From positions 1,152,645 through 1,216,644 of the forward strand of contig NZ_JACNMQ010000001.1 of NCBI RefSeq assembly GCF_020622265.1: a DNA stretch of 64,000 nt, read 5' to 3'. Below the pieces are notes generated by a model, which was not told the DNA's origin, searched no databases, and saw only the letters and a list, made by a program, of their open reading frames with translations. Source of the DNA: Halomonas sp. M20. GTDB taxonomy: Bacteria > Pseudomonadota > Gammaproteobacteria > Pseudomonadales > Halomonadaceae. Below, in pieces: positions 43,814 through 53,816 of this stretch (the stretch's first letter is position 1; each line of letters opens with the position of its first letter). Position numbers and translations under genes: made by a program.

Positions 43814-46003
43814 ATGGAAATCAAGGTCAACTATCTCGACAACCTGCGCCAGGAAGCCAGGTTCGACGACTTCACCGTCATCACCGATCAACCGATCCGC
43901 TACAAGGGCGATGGCTCCGCGCCGGGTCCGTTCGATTACTTCCTGGCGTCTTCGGCGCTGTGTGCCGCCTACTTCGTAAGGGTCTATTGCAACGCCCGGG
44001 ACATTCCTACCGAGAACATCCGGCTGTCCCAGAACAACATTGTCGACCCGGAGAACCGCTACAACCAGATTTTCAGGATTCAGATCGAGCTGCCCGCGGA
44101 TCTCTCCGACAAGGATCGCACCGGCATTCTGCGTTCCATCGAGCGTTGCTCGGTGAAGCGGGTGATCCAGAACAACCCGGAGTTCCAGATCGAGGTGGTC
44201 GATAACATCGACGAGGATGCCCAGGCGCTGCTGATGGGGGGCACTGTCGAGAGCGACAACACCTGGATCGAAGGCAAGGATCTGCCTCTGGAGCAGACCA
44301 TCGCCAACATGACGGCGATGCTTGAGGCGCTCGGCATCAAGATCGAGATCGCCTCCTGGCGCAACATCGTGCCCCACGTGTGGTCGCTGCACATTCGCGA
44401 TGCCGCATCGCCACTGTGTTTTACCAACGGCAAGGGCGCTACCAAGGAGGCCGCGTTGTGCTCGGCGCTGGGTGAGTTCCTCGAGCGCCTGAGCTGCAAC
44501 TTCTTCTACAACGATCAGTTCTTCGGCGAGGAGATTGCGAACAGCGCTTTCGTCCACTACCCCAACGAAGAGTGGTTCCAGCCTGGGCCGAACGATGAGC
44601 TGCCGGCGGGTATTTTGGACGACCACTGTCGGGCGATTTTTGACCCGGACGGGGAGCTGCGTGGCTCGCACCTGTTCGATACCAACTCCGGCAAGACGTC
44701 TCGCGGCATCGTCTCCTTGCCGTTTGTGCGCCAGTCCGACGGCGAGACGGTGTACTTCCCCTCCAATTTGATCGAGAACCTCTATCTCAGTAACGGCATG
44801 AGCGCCGGCAATACCCTGGCGGAGGCGCAGGTGCAGTGCCTCTCGGAGATCTTCGAGCGGGCGGTGAAGAAACAGATCATCGAAGAGGAGATCGCGCTGC
44901 CGGACGTGCCCGCGGCGGTGCTGGCGAAATACCCGGATATTGTCGAGGGCATAGAAGCGCTGGAAGCCCAGGGTTTCCCGGTGCTGGTCAAGGATGCCTC
45001 TCTCGGGGGGCAGTTCCCGGTGGCCTCCGTCACCGTGATGAACCCGAAGACCGGCGGTGTCTTCGCCTGTTTCGGCGCGCACCCAAGCCTTCAGGTGGCG
45101 ATCGAGCGCAGTCTCACCGAGCTGCTGCAGGGTCGCAGCTTCGAGGGCCTGAACGATCTGCCGCCGCCCACCTTCAATTCCCAGGCGGTGTCCGAGCCGA
45201 ACAACTACGTCGAACACTTCATCGACTCTTCCGGGGTGGTTTCCTGGCGCTTCTTCAGTGCCAAGAATGACGTCGAGTTCTGCGAGTGGGACTTCACGGG
45301 CACCAACGAGGAAGAAGCCGCCAGCCTGTTCGGCATTCTCGAGGAGATGGGCCTGGAAGCCTACATGACCGTCCATGAAGACCTGGGCGCGCCGGTGTGC
45401 CGTATCCTGGTGCCGGGGTATTCCGAGGTGTACCCCGTGGAGGATCTGGTCTGGGACAACACCAACATGGCGCTGAATTTCCGCGAGGATATCCTCAACC
45501 TGCATTCACTCGACGATGCGCAGCTGACCGCGCTGCTTGAACGCCTGGAGGAGAGCGAACTCGATGAGCAGATGAAGATCGTCACGCTGATCGGCATCGA
45601 GTTCGATGACAACACCGTCTGGTCTGAGCTCACCATCCTGGAGCTGAAACTGCTGATCGCTCTAGCGCTGCAACAGTTCGAGGAGGCGCTGGAGCGGGTC
45701 GAGATGTTCCTGCAGTTCAACGATAACACTGTTGCCCGGGGGCTGTTCTATCAGGCGATGCAGGCGGTGCTGGAAATTACCCTGGATAAAGACTTGGTGC
45801 TGGACGACTACCTCTACAACCTGCGGCGCATGTTCGGCAACGAGACCATGGACGCAGTGGTGGGATCGGTGAATGGCGAAGTGCGCTTTTCCGGCCTGAC
45901 CCCCACCAGCATGAAGCTGGAGGGCGTTGAGCGACACCAGCGGCTGATCGAAAGCTACAAGAAGCTGCACAAGGCGCGGGCCGTAAGGGCTGCGAAGCAG
46001 TAA
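43814..46003 (+). CDS. ycaO: OsmC-YcaO fusion protein
   Basis: A 729-residue protein. Residues about 1-140 are OsmC-like (YKGDGSAPGPFDYFLASSALCAAYF), lacking an obvious second peroxidatic cysteine pair. Residues about 150-590 are a YcaO ATPase domain close to E. coli YcaO (FTNGKGATKEAALCSALGEF, LERLS, the ATP/Mg-binding glutamates in CLSEIFERAVK), with a TPR-like C-terminus. E. coli YcaO (586 aa) lacks the OsmC part and helps beta-methylthiolation of ribosomal protein S12 with RimO. No strong ribosome site precedes the ATG. Followed by a GMC oxidoreductase and a methyltransferase. Confidence 0.92.
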   Translation: MEIKVNYLDNLRQEARFDDFTVITDQPIRYKGDGSAPGPFDYFLASSALCAAYFVRVYCNARDIPTENIRLSQNNIVDPENRYNQIFRIQIELPADLSDKDRTGILRSIERCSVKRVIQNNPEFQIEVVDNIDEDAQALLMGGTVESDNTWIEGKDLPLEQTIANMTAMLEALGIKIEIASWRNIVPHVWSLHIRDAASPLCFTNGKGATKEAALCSALGEFLERLSCNFFYNDQFFGEEIANSAFVHYPNEEWFQPGPNDELPAGILDDHCRAIFDPDGELRGSHLFDTNSGKTSRGIVSLPFVRQSDGETVYFPSNLIENLYLSNGMSAGNTLAEAQVQCLSEIFERAVKKQIIEEEIALPDVPAAVLAKYPDIVEGIEALEAQGFPVLVKDASLGGQFPVASVTVMNPKTGGVFACFGAHPSLQVAIERSLTELLQGRSFEGLNDLPPPTFNSQAVSEPNNYVEHFIDSSGVVSWRFFSAKNDVEFCEWDFTGTNEEEAASLFGILEEMGLEAYMTVHEDLGAPVCRILVPGYSEVYPVEDLVWDNTNMALNFREDILNLHSLDDAQLTALLERLEESELDEQMKIVTLIGIEFDDNTVWSELTILELKLLIALALQQFEEALERVEMFLQFNDNTVARGLFYQAMQAVLEITLDKDLVLDDYLYNLRRMFGNETMDAVVGSVNGEVRFSGLTPTSMKLEGVERHQRLIESYKKLHKARAVRAAKQ

Positions 46004-46086
46004 GACAACAGCCCCGAATACTTAACAACAAAAACGGTACCGTCGAGTTCGCCCTTTAAGCTGTCTCGACCTGAGAGGGTAACGTT

Positions 46087-47757
46087 ATGCCCCAGGACGC
46101 ATTCGATTACATCATCGTGGGAGCCGGCACCGCCGGCTGCCTGCTGGCCAATCGCCTGAGCAAAGACTCCTCGAAACGGGTGCTGCTGCTGGAAGCGGGC
46201 AAAAAGGATAATTATGCGTGGGTCCATATCCCCGTGGGGTATCTCTATTGCATTGGCAATCCGCGCACCGATTGGCTCTATCAGACCGAGCCGGATGCGG
46301 GACTGAACGGGCGCTCGTTGCGCTATCCACGCGGCAAGCTTCTGGGCGGCTGTTCCTCCATCAACGGCATGATCTACATGCGCGGTCAGGCCCGGGACTA
46401 CGACCGCTGGGCCGAGTTGACCGGGGACGATGCCTGGAGTTGGCAAAACTCGCTGCCTGATTTCATGGCCCACGAGGATCATTATCGCCTGGACGGCGGC
46501 ACCACTCCCAAGGCCAAAAACGGCGACCCTTTTGAATCATTGCATGGCACCGGCGGCGAGTGGCGGGTCGAGAAGCAGCGTTTGACTTGGAAAATCCTCG
46601 AGGATTTTGCCAAGGCCGCCGGGGAGGCGGGGTTCGAGCGCACCGAAGACTTCAACTCCGGCGACAACGCCGGGGTGGGCTATTTCGAAGTCAACCAGCG
46701 CTCCGGCTGGCGCTGGAATACCTCCAAGGCCTTCCTTCGACCGATCAAGGATAGATCGAACCTCACCGTCTGGACCGATGCCCAGGTCGAGCGCTTGGTG
46801 TTCGAGCCAACGAAGGAGGGCGGTACCCGCTGCATGGGGGCTATCTTGCGTCGGAGTGGCAAAAGCGGCAAGACGATAACCGTGCGCGCCAATCGTGAAG
46901 TTGTTCTTTCTGCCGGCGCTATCGGTTCACCGCAGATTCTGCAGCTTTCCGGTGTCGGCCCCGCAGCGCTGCTCAAATCTCTAGGCATCGAAGTGGTGCA
47001 GGATACACCGGGAGTAGGGGAGAACCTTCAGGATCATCTTCAGATCCGTGCCGTGTTCAAGGTGCAGGGCGCAAAGACGCTCAATGTGCTTACCAGCAGC
47101 CTGTTCGGCAAGGCCAAGATCGGTTTTGAATACCTGCTGCGCCGATCCGGGCCGATGAGCATGTCGCCGAGTCAACTGGGCGCCTTTACCCGCTCGGATC
47201 CGAGCCTTCCCCACGCGAACCTGGAATACCACGTCCAGCCCCTCAGCCTCGATGCCTTCGGTGAGGGGCTCCATCCCTTCCCGGCCTTCACGGCAAGCGT
47301 ATGCAATCTTGATCCCACCAGCCGCGGTTCGGTGCGGATTCGTTCGAACCGCTTCGATGATCCGCCGCTCATTGCCCCGAATTATCTGAGTACCGACGAG
47401 GATCGCCGAGTGGCGGCGGCCAGCTTGAGGCAAGTACGCGAGATCGTGGCTCAGCCGGCCTTGGCGAAGTACCAGCCCGAAGAATGGCGACCGGGTGTGC
47501 AGTACCAGACCGACGAGGAACTGACCCGACTTGCCGGCGATATCGCCAGCACCATCTTCCACCCGGTCGGCACCGTGAAGATGGGCCGTGACGACGATCC
47601 CTACGCCGTACTCGATTCCCGCTTGAAAGTACGCGGTATCATCGGTCTGCGGGTAGTCGATGCCAGCATCATGCCAACGATCACCAGCGGCAATACCAAT
47701 TCGCCCACCCTGATGATCGCGGAGAAAGCCGCGCGCTGGATCATTGCGGAGGAGTGA
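46087..47757 (+). CDS. GMC-family FAD-dependent oxidoreductase
   Basis: A 556-residue flavoprotein of the choline/glucose-alcohol dehydrogenase group. It has FAD motif DYIIVGAGTAGCLLA at the N-terminus, GMC signature 1 around RGKLLGGCSSINGM, signature 2 GAIGSPQILQLSGVGP, and the C-terminal active-site and FAD motifs HPVGTVKMG and NTNSPTLMIAEKAA. The substrate is an unspecified alcohol. BetA itself is not clearly indicated. It lies 83 nt after ycaO and 2 nt before the methyltransferase. Confidence 0.9.
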   Translation: MPQDAFDYIIVGAGTAGCLLANRLSKDSSKRVLLLEAGKKDNYAWVHIPVGYLYCIGNPRTDWLYQTEPDAGLNGRSLRYPRGKLLGGCSSINGMIYMRGQARDYDRWAELTGDDAWSWQNSLPDFMAHEDHYRLDGGTTPKAKNGDPFESLHGTGGEWRVEKQRLTWKILEDFAKAAGEAGFERTEDFNSGDNAGVGYFEVNQRSGWRWNTSKAFLRPIKDRSNLTVWTDAQVERLVFEPTKEGGTRCMGAILRRSGKSGKTITVRANREVVLSAGAIGSPQILQLSGVGPAALLKSLGIEVVQDTPGVGENLQDHLQIRAVFKVQGAKTLNVLTSSLFGKAKIGFEYLLRRSGPMSMSPSQLGAFTRSDPSLPHANLEYHVQPLSLDAFGEGLHPFPAFTASVCNLDPTSRGSVRIRSNRFDDPPLIAPNYLSTDEDRRVAAASLRQVREIVAQPALAKYQPEEWRPGVQYQTDEELTRLAGDIASTIFHPVGTVKMGRDDDPYAVLDSRLKVRGIIGLRVVDASIMPTITSGNTNSPTLMIAEKAARWIIAEE

Positions 47758-47759
47758 CG

Positions 47760-48383
47760 ATGCAGGGAGCCACGATGCGCAGTTTCATATACGACACCCT
47801 AATCCTCAAGCTCACTTCCCGCTGGTACGCGGAAGTGCTGCAGCGTGTGCCCGTGGGCGCCGCCCTGCTGGATGTGGGTATCGGCACGGCGGGCGCGTTG
47901 CTGGCCAATGCCGAGACGGTCACACGCAAGCGCCTGCAGGTGACGGGCATCGACATAGACGCCGACTACATAAAAAGCGCCAGGCGAAGGCTGGCTGCGT
48001 CCTCATTGGCTGACCACGCGGAGGTACTACTCGAGTCGGTCTACGATCACCATGGCGGGCCCTATGATGCCGTTTACTTCTCGGCAAGTTTCATGCTCTT
48101 GCCCGATCCCGAGCAGGCGTTGCGGCATTGTTGCGCGCTCTTGTGCCCGGGTGGGCGGATATTCTTCACCCAAACCATTCAGAAGCGGCCTTCTCGCTGG
48201 ATGGAACGCTTCAAGCCCGTACTCAAGCGGGTGACGAGCATCGATTTCGGACACGTAACCTACGAAGAGGCTTTCAAGGCACAACTTAGCGCCACCGGCC
48301 TGAAGCTGGAGGAGTTCGTCTTCCTGTCTCATCATGGCAGCCGAGCGTCCTGCCTGGCCGTGGCCAGGCCGATAGCGGATTGA
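47760..48383 (+). CDS. Class I SAM-dependent methyltransferase
   Basis: A 207-residue methyltransferase with SAM motif ALLDVGIGTAGALLAN, the acidic residue in VTGIDIDADYI, DAVYFSASFMLLPDPEQAL (motif IV/V) and PGGRIFFTQT. The ATG at 47760 follows GGAGGAG; a GTG at 47754 overlapping the upstream stop is an alternative. The substrate is unknown. Translationally coupled to the GMC gene. Confidence 0.87.
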   Translation: MQGATMRSFIYDTLILKLTSRWYAEVLQRVPVGAALLDVGIGTAGALLANAETVTRKRLQVTGIDIDADYIKSARRRLAASSLADHAEVLLESVYDHHGGPYDAVYFSASFMLLPDPEQALRHCCALLCPGGRIFFTQTIQKRPSRWMERFKPVLKRVTSIDFGHVTYEEAFKAQLSATGLKLEEFVFLSHHGSRASCLAVARPIAD

Positions 48384-48391
48384 AACTGTGA

Positions 48392-49291
48392 TTACTTGGC
48401 GGCTAACGCCACGCCGACCTTCGAGCGATTAGGGCGGTTTATGGTCTGGGTGATCCAGTGTCCGGTCGCGGCGAGTTTGTCCAGGTCGATGCCGGTCTCG
48501 ATACCCAGGCCGTTGAGCAGATAGATCACGTCTTCGCTTGCCACGTTACCCGAGGCACCCTTGGCGTAGGGACAGCCACCGAGGCCGGCAACGGAACTGT
48601 CGATGACCGCGACGCCTTCTTCTAGCACGGCGTAGAGGTTGGCCAGCGCCTGGCCGTAGGTGTCGTGGAAGTGGGCCGCCAGTTTGGCCATGGGAATATT
48701 GGCGGCAACCGCCTCGAGCATGCGCTTGGCTTTCAATGGTGTGCCGGTGCCGATGGTGTCGCCCAGCGACACCTCATAACAGCCCATCTCGAACAGTGCC
48801 CTGGACACTTCGGCGACTTTCGCCGGTGCGATTTCGCCTTCATAAGGGCAGCCCAGCACGCAGGAAACATAGCCGCGCACGCGAACGTTCGCTTGCTTGG
48901 CGCGTTCGAGTACGGGGGCGAAGCGCTCGAGCGATTCCGCCACGGAGCAGTTGATGTTCTTTTGCGAGAAGGTCTCGCTTGCCGCGCCAAACACAGCCAC
49001 CTCTTGAACGCCGCATTCCAGGGCCGCTTCCAGACCCTTGAGGTTGGGGGTCAAGGCAGAGTAGGTGATACCGTCGCGGCGCTCGAGGCCGGCCATGACC
49101 TCGCGATGATCCGCCATCTGCGGCACCCACTTGGGTGACACGAAACTGGCCGCTTCGATGTGTCGAATGCCGGCAGCGCCCAGCCGATCGATCAGTTCGA
49201 GCTTGGTAGCGGTGTCGATCGGCTCGAACTCGTTCTGCAACCCGTCTCGCGGGCTGACGTCGACCAGGCGTACGGATGTCGGGAATGCCAT
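48392..49291 (-). CDS. liuE: Hydroxymethylglutaryl-CoA lyase
   Basis: Last step of leucine breakdown: HMG-CoA to acetyl-CoA plus acetoacetate. The 299-residue TIM-barrel enzyme has [10 protein letters not shown], the signature [17 protein letters not shown] (catalytic Cys) and metal ligands in [11 protein letters not shown]. It is the last gene of the liuABCDE operon; its ATG is 12 nt past the liuD stop. Confidence 0.95.
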   Translation of the reverse strand: MAFPTSVRLVDVSPRDGLQNEFEPIDTATKLELIDRLGAAGIRHIEAASFVSPKWVPQMADHREVMAGLERRDGITYSALTPNLKGLEAALECGVQEVAVFGAASETFSQKNINCSVAESLERFAPVLERAKQANVRVRGYVSCVLGCPYEGEIAPAKVAEVSRALFEMGCYEVSLGDTIGTGTPLKAKRMLEAVAANIPMAKLAAHFHDTYGQALANLYAVLEEGVAVIDSSVAGLGGCPYAKGASGNVASEDVIYLLNGLGIETGIDLDKLAATGHWITQTINRPNRSKVGVALAAK

Positions 49292-49303
49292 GATCTATCT
49301 CCG

Positions 49304-51358
49304 TTATTCGCTGGGAGCAAAGGTGAGGAGTTCGTCCCCCTGACCCACGGTTTCGCCGGCGGCAAAATGGAAGGCTTCGACGGCGCCGTCAGCGGGGGCG
49401 TTCAGGGTGTGCTCCATCTTCATGGCTTCCATGACCATCAGGGGCGTGCCTTTTTCCACTCGCTGATCTGGTTCGACCAGTAGCGCCACCACGGTGCCGT
49501 GCATCGGTGCGGTCAGTGTGGCGTCGACTTCGTGATGGCCATGATCGACCGCGTCCAGGCGGCGCCAGAATAGGCGTATTTCCCGTTCAGCGTCGCCCAG
49601 TACCAGCACCTCGCCATGGGCGGCACGATCGCGGCGAGCCAGCCAACGGCGGCGATGACCGTCGAGGGTGATGGCCACCCCATCACCTTCTACAGACTGT
49701 AGCTGGCCTTCGAGAGTGCGGCCATTCAGCTGTAGCTGCCAGGCACTGCCCTTGTGGCGTTCGGCCAGCACGGTGACGATGGCTGTACTATCGGCCTCAT
49801 CGTTGGCGTGGGCCGAATCCGTCAGGGCAATGCGCACCTGGGCCGGGGCGTTCAATCGCCAACCATCCCGACGCTCCCAGGGCGAGTCGTTGAGAGATTC
49901 ACGCCGTAATAGATCGAGGGCGACCAGGGCGGCGCTGGCAAAGGCGTCATCATCGAGAGGCGCTTTGCTGAACAGTTTCTCGTCGTGGTGCTCGATGAAG
50001 CGGGTAGTCAACTCGGCCTTCTTGAAGGCCGGATGGCTGGCCAAGCGCTGTAGGAAGGCGCGGTTGGTAGTGACGCCGGAAACATCCAGTGCGGCCAGGG
50101 CACGATTGAGCGTGGCCAGGGCCTGATCGCGGTCGTCGCCATGCACGATCAACTTGGCCAGCATCGGATCGTAGTGCATCGAGACCTCGTCGCCGGCTTC
50201 GACGCCGCTATCCAGTCGAATTCGGGAATCCATCAGCCCCGCGCCGGCGAGATCCAGGCCGAAGCGCTCGAGGCGGCCGGTGGCGGGCAGGAAATCCTGC
50301 TCCGGGTCCTCGGCGTAGAGCCTCGCCTCGAAAGCATGTCCGGTGATCGTCAGTTCATCCTGATTCTTGGGCAGCGGCAGGCCGGCGGCCACGCGCAGTT
50401 GCCATTCGACCAGATCCTCGCCGGTGATCATCTCAGTGACCGGATGCTCCACCTGCAGACGCGTATTCATCTCCATGAAGTAGAAGCTGTTATCCACGTT
50501 TAACAAGAACTCGACGGTACCGGCGCCGACATAGCCGATTTCCTTGGCGGCACGCACCGCGGCCTCGCCCATTTCACGGCGCAGTTCCTCGTTCATGCCC
50601 GGTGCCGGGGCTTCCTCGAGCACTTTCTGATGGCGGCGCTGCACCGAGCAGTCACGCTCGAACAGATAAACGCCGTGACCGTGGCTGTCGCAGAACACCT
50701 GGACCTCGACATGGCGTGGCTGAGTCAGATACTTCTCGATGAGCATGCGCTGATCGCCGAAGGCGGCCTGGGATTCGCGCCGGCATCCCTCAAGGGCAGC
50801 CTGAAAATCCTCGGCTCGTTCGACCACCCGCATGCCCTTGCCGCCCCCGCCGGCGCTGGCCTTGAGCAGTACAGGATAGCCGATCTGATCCGCCTTGGCC
50901 TTGAGCGTGGCGTCGTCTTGAGCGTCACCATGATAGCCCGGCACCAGCGGCACACCGGCGGTGTCCATGCGTGTCTTGGCGGCGGACTTATCGCCCATGG
51001 CGGCGATGGCGCTGGCCGGGGGGCCGACGAAGACAATACCGGCCTGTTCGCAGGCCGCCACGAATTCGGCGTTCTCGGACAGAAAGCCGTAGCCGGGGTG
51101 AATCGCCGAGGCGCCGGTACGTTTGGCGGCCTTGATGACCGCTGCGACATTCAGGTAGCTTTCCCGTGCCGGTGCCGGGCCCAAACGTACAGCTTCGTCC
51201 GCTTCGCGTACGTGATAGGCCAGGGCATCGGCATCCGAGTAGACCGCCACACTCTTCAGGCCCAGGCGGCGGGCGGTGCGAATCACCCGACAGGCGATTT
51301 CGCCACGATTGGCGATCAGTATCGTGGTGAGCGGTATCGGCGCGTTGGCGAGGCTCAT
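49304..51358 (-). CDS. liuD: Methylcrotonyl-CoA carboxylase, biotin-carrying subunit
   Basis: A 684-residue alpha subunit with a biotin carboxylase domain (IANRGEIACRVIRTARRLG, ASAGGGGKGMRVV, RDCSVQRRHQKVLEEAPAP, EMNTRLQVEHPVTE) and a C-terminal biotinyl domain with the lysine in MEAMKMEH at about 645. It partners LiuB to carboxylate 3-methylcrotonyl-CoA. Start and stop overlap with liuC by one base. Confidence 0.95.
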   Translation of the reverse strand: MSLANAPIPLTTILIANRGEIACRVIRTARRLGLKSVAVYSDADALAYHVREADEAVRLGPAPARESYLNVAAVIKAAKRTGASAIHPGYGFLSENAEFVAACEQAGIVFVGPPASAIAAMGDKSAAKTRMDTAGVPLVPGYHGDAQDDATLKAKADQIGYPVLLKASAGGGGKGMRVVERAEDFQAALEGCRRESQAAFGDQRMLIEKYLTQPRHVEVQVFCDSHGHGVYLFERDCSVQRRHQKVLEEAPAPGMNEELRREMGEAAVRAAKEIGYVGAGTVEFLLNVDNSFYFMEMNTRLQVEHPVTEMITGEDLVEWQLRVAAGLPLPKNQDELTITGHAFEARLYAEDPEQDFLPATGRLERFGLDLAGAGLMDSRIRLDSGVEAGDEVSMHYDPMLAKLIVHGDDRDQALATLNRALAALDVSGVTTNRAFLQRLASHPAFKKAELTTRFIEHHDEKLFSKAPLDDDAFASAALVALDLLRRESLNDSPWERRDGWRLNAPAQVRIALTDSAHANDEADSTAIVTVLAERHKGSAWQLQLNGRTLEGQLQSVEGDGVAITLDGHRRRWLARRDRAAHGEVLVLGDAEREIRLFWRRLDAVDHGHHEVDATLTAPMHGTVVALLVEPDQRVEKGTPLMVMEAMKMEHTLNAPADGAVEAFHFAAGETVGQGDELLTFAPSE

Positions 51359-52188
51359 CAGCGCGGCTCCTTGTTTGTATTCTGGACCGGTTTCCAGCGC
51401 GGCGAGCGTTTGTCGAAGAACGCGGCCAAGCCTTCCTGTCCTTCTCGGCTGACCCGCAGTTCGCTGATGACCTGACAGCAGCGCTCCCGGGTGGTGTCGG
51501 AATCGCGCTCCCGGGCGACCTCGGCGAGCAGTGCCTTGGTGGCGCGGCTGGCCTGGGGCGAAGTGGCGAGTAGCGTATCGATGAGCGATTCGATGCGCTC
51601 ACCCAGGTCATCCTTGGCGGTTACCTCATGCACGAGCCCCAGCATCTGGGCGGTGCTGACATCGATGACCTCGGCAGTGAGCGCATAGCGACGCAACTGG
51701 CGCTCGCCGATGGCGCGCTGCACGTAAGGGCTGATTACCGCCGGTGAGAGGCCGATTCTCACTTCGGAAAGACAGAAGCGCGCCGCCTCGGAGGCAACGA
51801 CGATATCGCAGCAGGCGGCAAGCCCCACCGCGCCGCCATAGGCGGCTCCTTGTACACGGCATAGCGTGGGGCAGGGCAGGGTGTCGAGGCGATGCATCAA
51901 CCGCGATAGCTCCCGGGAGTCGCTCAGATTGTCCTCGAAGCTGTAGTCCACCATGCGCTTCATCCAGTTGAGATCCGCCCCGGCAGAGAAGTGCTTGCCT
52001 TCGGAACCCAGCACCACAGTGCGGACCTCGTCGCGTTCGGCGGCCTCGTGCAGGCGATCGAGGTGATCGTTGAGTTCGCGGATCAGCGCATCGTCGAAGG
52101 CGTTATGCACCTCGGGACGATCCAGCGTCAGCCAGGCAATGCCTCGTTCGTCGATGTCTAAATGGGAATAGCTCGTTGTATTGGACAT
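51358..52188 (-). CDS. liuC: Methylglutaconyl-CoA hydratase (crotonase family)
   Basis: A 276-residue enoyl-CoA hydratase fold with HNAFDDALIREL, the oxyanion-hole segment GKHFSAGADLNWM and AAYGGAVGLAACCD. It hydrates 3-methylglutaconyl-CoA to HMG-CoA. ATG 52188 gives the family N-terminus; eight further in-frame codons run into the end of liuB. Confidence 0.93.
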   Translation of the reverse strand: MSNTTSYSHLDIDERGIAWLTLDRPEVHNAFDDALIRELNDHLDRLHEAAERDEVRTVVLGSEGKHFSAGADLNWMKRMVDYSFEDNLSDSRELSRLMHRLDTLPCPTLCRVQGAAYGGAVGLAACCDIVVASEAARFCLSEVRIGLSPAVISPYVQRAIGERQLRRYALTAEVIDVSTAQMLGLVHEVTAKDDLGERIESLIDTLLATSPQASRATKALLAEVARERDSDTTRERCCQVISELRVSREGQEGLAAFFDKRSPRWKPVQNTNKEPR

Positions 52189-52195
52189 AAGAATC

Positions 52196-53803
52196 TCACA
52201 TTCTGAACACACCGAAGCGCGTCTCTTCTACATCAGCATTCATCGCGGCGGATAAGGCCAGTCCCAATATATCTCGGGTCTGCACAGGGTCGATCACGCC
52301 GTCGTCCCATAATCGTGCGCTGGCGTAATAAGGGTGGCCCTGGTGCTCGTACTGTTCATGGATCGGTGACTTGAAGGCCGCTTCGTCTTCGTCGCTCCAT
52401 TCAGTGCCATGGCGCTCGTGCTGTTCTCTCTTGACCTGGGCCAGCACATTGGCGGCCTGTTCGCCGCCCATCACCGAGATGCGCGCATTGGGCCACATGA
52501 ACAGTAGATTGGGCTCATAGGCGCGGCCGCACATGCCGTAGTTGCCGGCACCGAAGCTGCCACCGATCAACACCGTGAACTTGGGCACTTTCGCGCAGGC
52601 TACTGCAGTGACCAGCTTGGCGCCGTGCTTGGCGATGCCTTCCTGCTCGTACTTGGAGCCGACCATGAAGCCGGTGATGTTCTGCAGGAAGACCAAAGGA
52701 ATCTTGCGCTGGGCGCAGAGTTCGATGAAGTGCGCGCCTTTCTGGGCCGATTCCGAGAACAGCACGCCGTTATTGGCGACGATACCCACCGGGTGGCCTT
52801 GCAGATGAGCGAAGCCGGTGACCAGGGTGTCGCCGTAGTAGCGCTTGAATTCGTCGAAGTCGGAATCGTCGACCAGCCGGGCAATGACTTCACGCACGTC
52901 ATAGGGTTTGCGCAGATCGGTGCCCACGATGCCGTAAATTTCCTCGGGATCAAGACGGGGCGGCTTGGGTTCCTTCATCGCCAACTGGCCGCGCTTTTGC
53001 CAGTTGAGGCGCGACACCGCACGCCGCGCCAATTGCAGGGCATGGGCGTCGTTGTCCGCATAGTGATCCGCGACGCCACTGATCTTGGCGTGTACATCGG
53101 CGCCGCCCAGATCCTCGGCGCTGATGGTCTCGCCGGTGGCAGCTTTTACTAGAGGTGGACCACCGAGAAAGATGGTGCCCTGTTCCCGTACGATGATCGA
53201 TTCGTCCGCCATGGCCGGCACGTAGGCGCCCCCAGCGGTACAGGAACCCATGACCACGGCGATCTGCGGGATGCCTTCGGCGGAAAGGGTGGCCTGGTTG
53301 TAGAAGATGCGACCGAAATGGTCGCGATCCGGGAAGACCTCGTCCTGCATAGGCAGGAAGGCGCCACCGGAATCCACTAGATAGATACAGGGCAAGCGGT
53401 GCTTACGGGCGATTTCCTGGGCACGTAAATGTTTCTTCACCGTCAGTGGATAATAGGTGCCGCCCTTGACCGTGGCGTCGTTGGCGACGATCACGCATTC
53501 CACGCCGGAAACGCGACCGATCCCCGCCACCACGCCAGCAGCGGGCACCGGCGACTCATACACCTCATGAGCCGCCAGGGCGCCGATCTCGAGGAAAGGC
53601 GCGCCCTCGTCGAGCAGGTGATCGATGCGATCGCGCACGAACAACTTGCCCCGGGATTCGTGACGCTCCCGAGCCTTGTCACCCCCGCCGCGGCAAATCG
53701 AAGCGGTCAGGGTGTGCAGCTTGTCGACCTCGGCGCGCAGAGTGTCGGCGTTCGCCTGGAACGCCTCGGTACGCGGATTGATCTGGGTTTGCAGGATTGC
53801 CAT
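52196..53803 (-). CDS. liuB: Methylcrotonyl-CoA carboxylase, carboxyltransferase subunit
   Basis: A 535-residue beta subunit with a double crotonase-like fold. It has [19 protein letters not shown] at the start, the oxyanion loops [13 protein letters not shown] and [16 protein letters not shown], and [15 protein letters not shown]. Works with LiuD. Eight nt separate it from liuC and 13 nt from liuA. Confidence 0.95.
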   Translation of the reverse strand: MAILQTQINPRTEAFQANADTLRAEVDKLHTLTASICRGGGDKARERHESRGKLFVRDRIDHLLDEGAPFLEIGALAAHEVYESPVPAAGVVAGIGRVSGVECVIVANDATVKGGTYYPLTVKKHLRAQEIARKHRLPCIYLVDSGGAFLPMQDEVFPDRDHFGRIFYNQATLSAEGIPQIAVVMGSCTAGGAYVPAMADESIIVREQGTIFLGGPPLVKAATGETISAEDLGGADVHAKISGVADHYADNDAHALQLARRAVSRLNWQKRGQLAMKEPKPPRLDPEEIYGIVGTDLRKPYDVREVIARLVDDSDFDEFKRYYGDTLVTGFAHLQGHPVGIVANNGVLFSESAQKGAHFIELCAQRKIPLVFLQNITGFMVGSKYEQEGIAKHGAKLVTAVACAKVPKFTVLIGGSFGAGNYGMCGRAYEPNLLFMWPNARISVMGGEQAANVLAQVKREQHERHGTEWSDEDEAAFKSPIHEQYEHQGHPYYASARLWDDGVIDPVQTRDILGLALSAAMNADVEETRFGVFRM

Positions 53804-53816
53804 CTATCGATCCCCG

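Noticed and set aside
43793..45505. 570-codon open frame on the minus strand opposite ycaO
   Set aside because: The opposite strand encodes a clear OsmC-YcaO protein; the minus-strand translation is Arg/Leu-rich and matches no family, as expected for antisense frames in GC-rich DNA.
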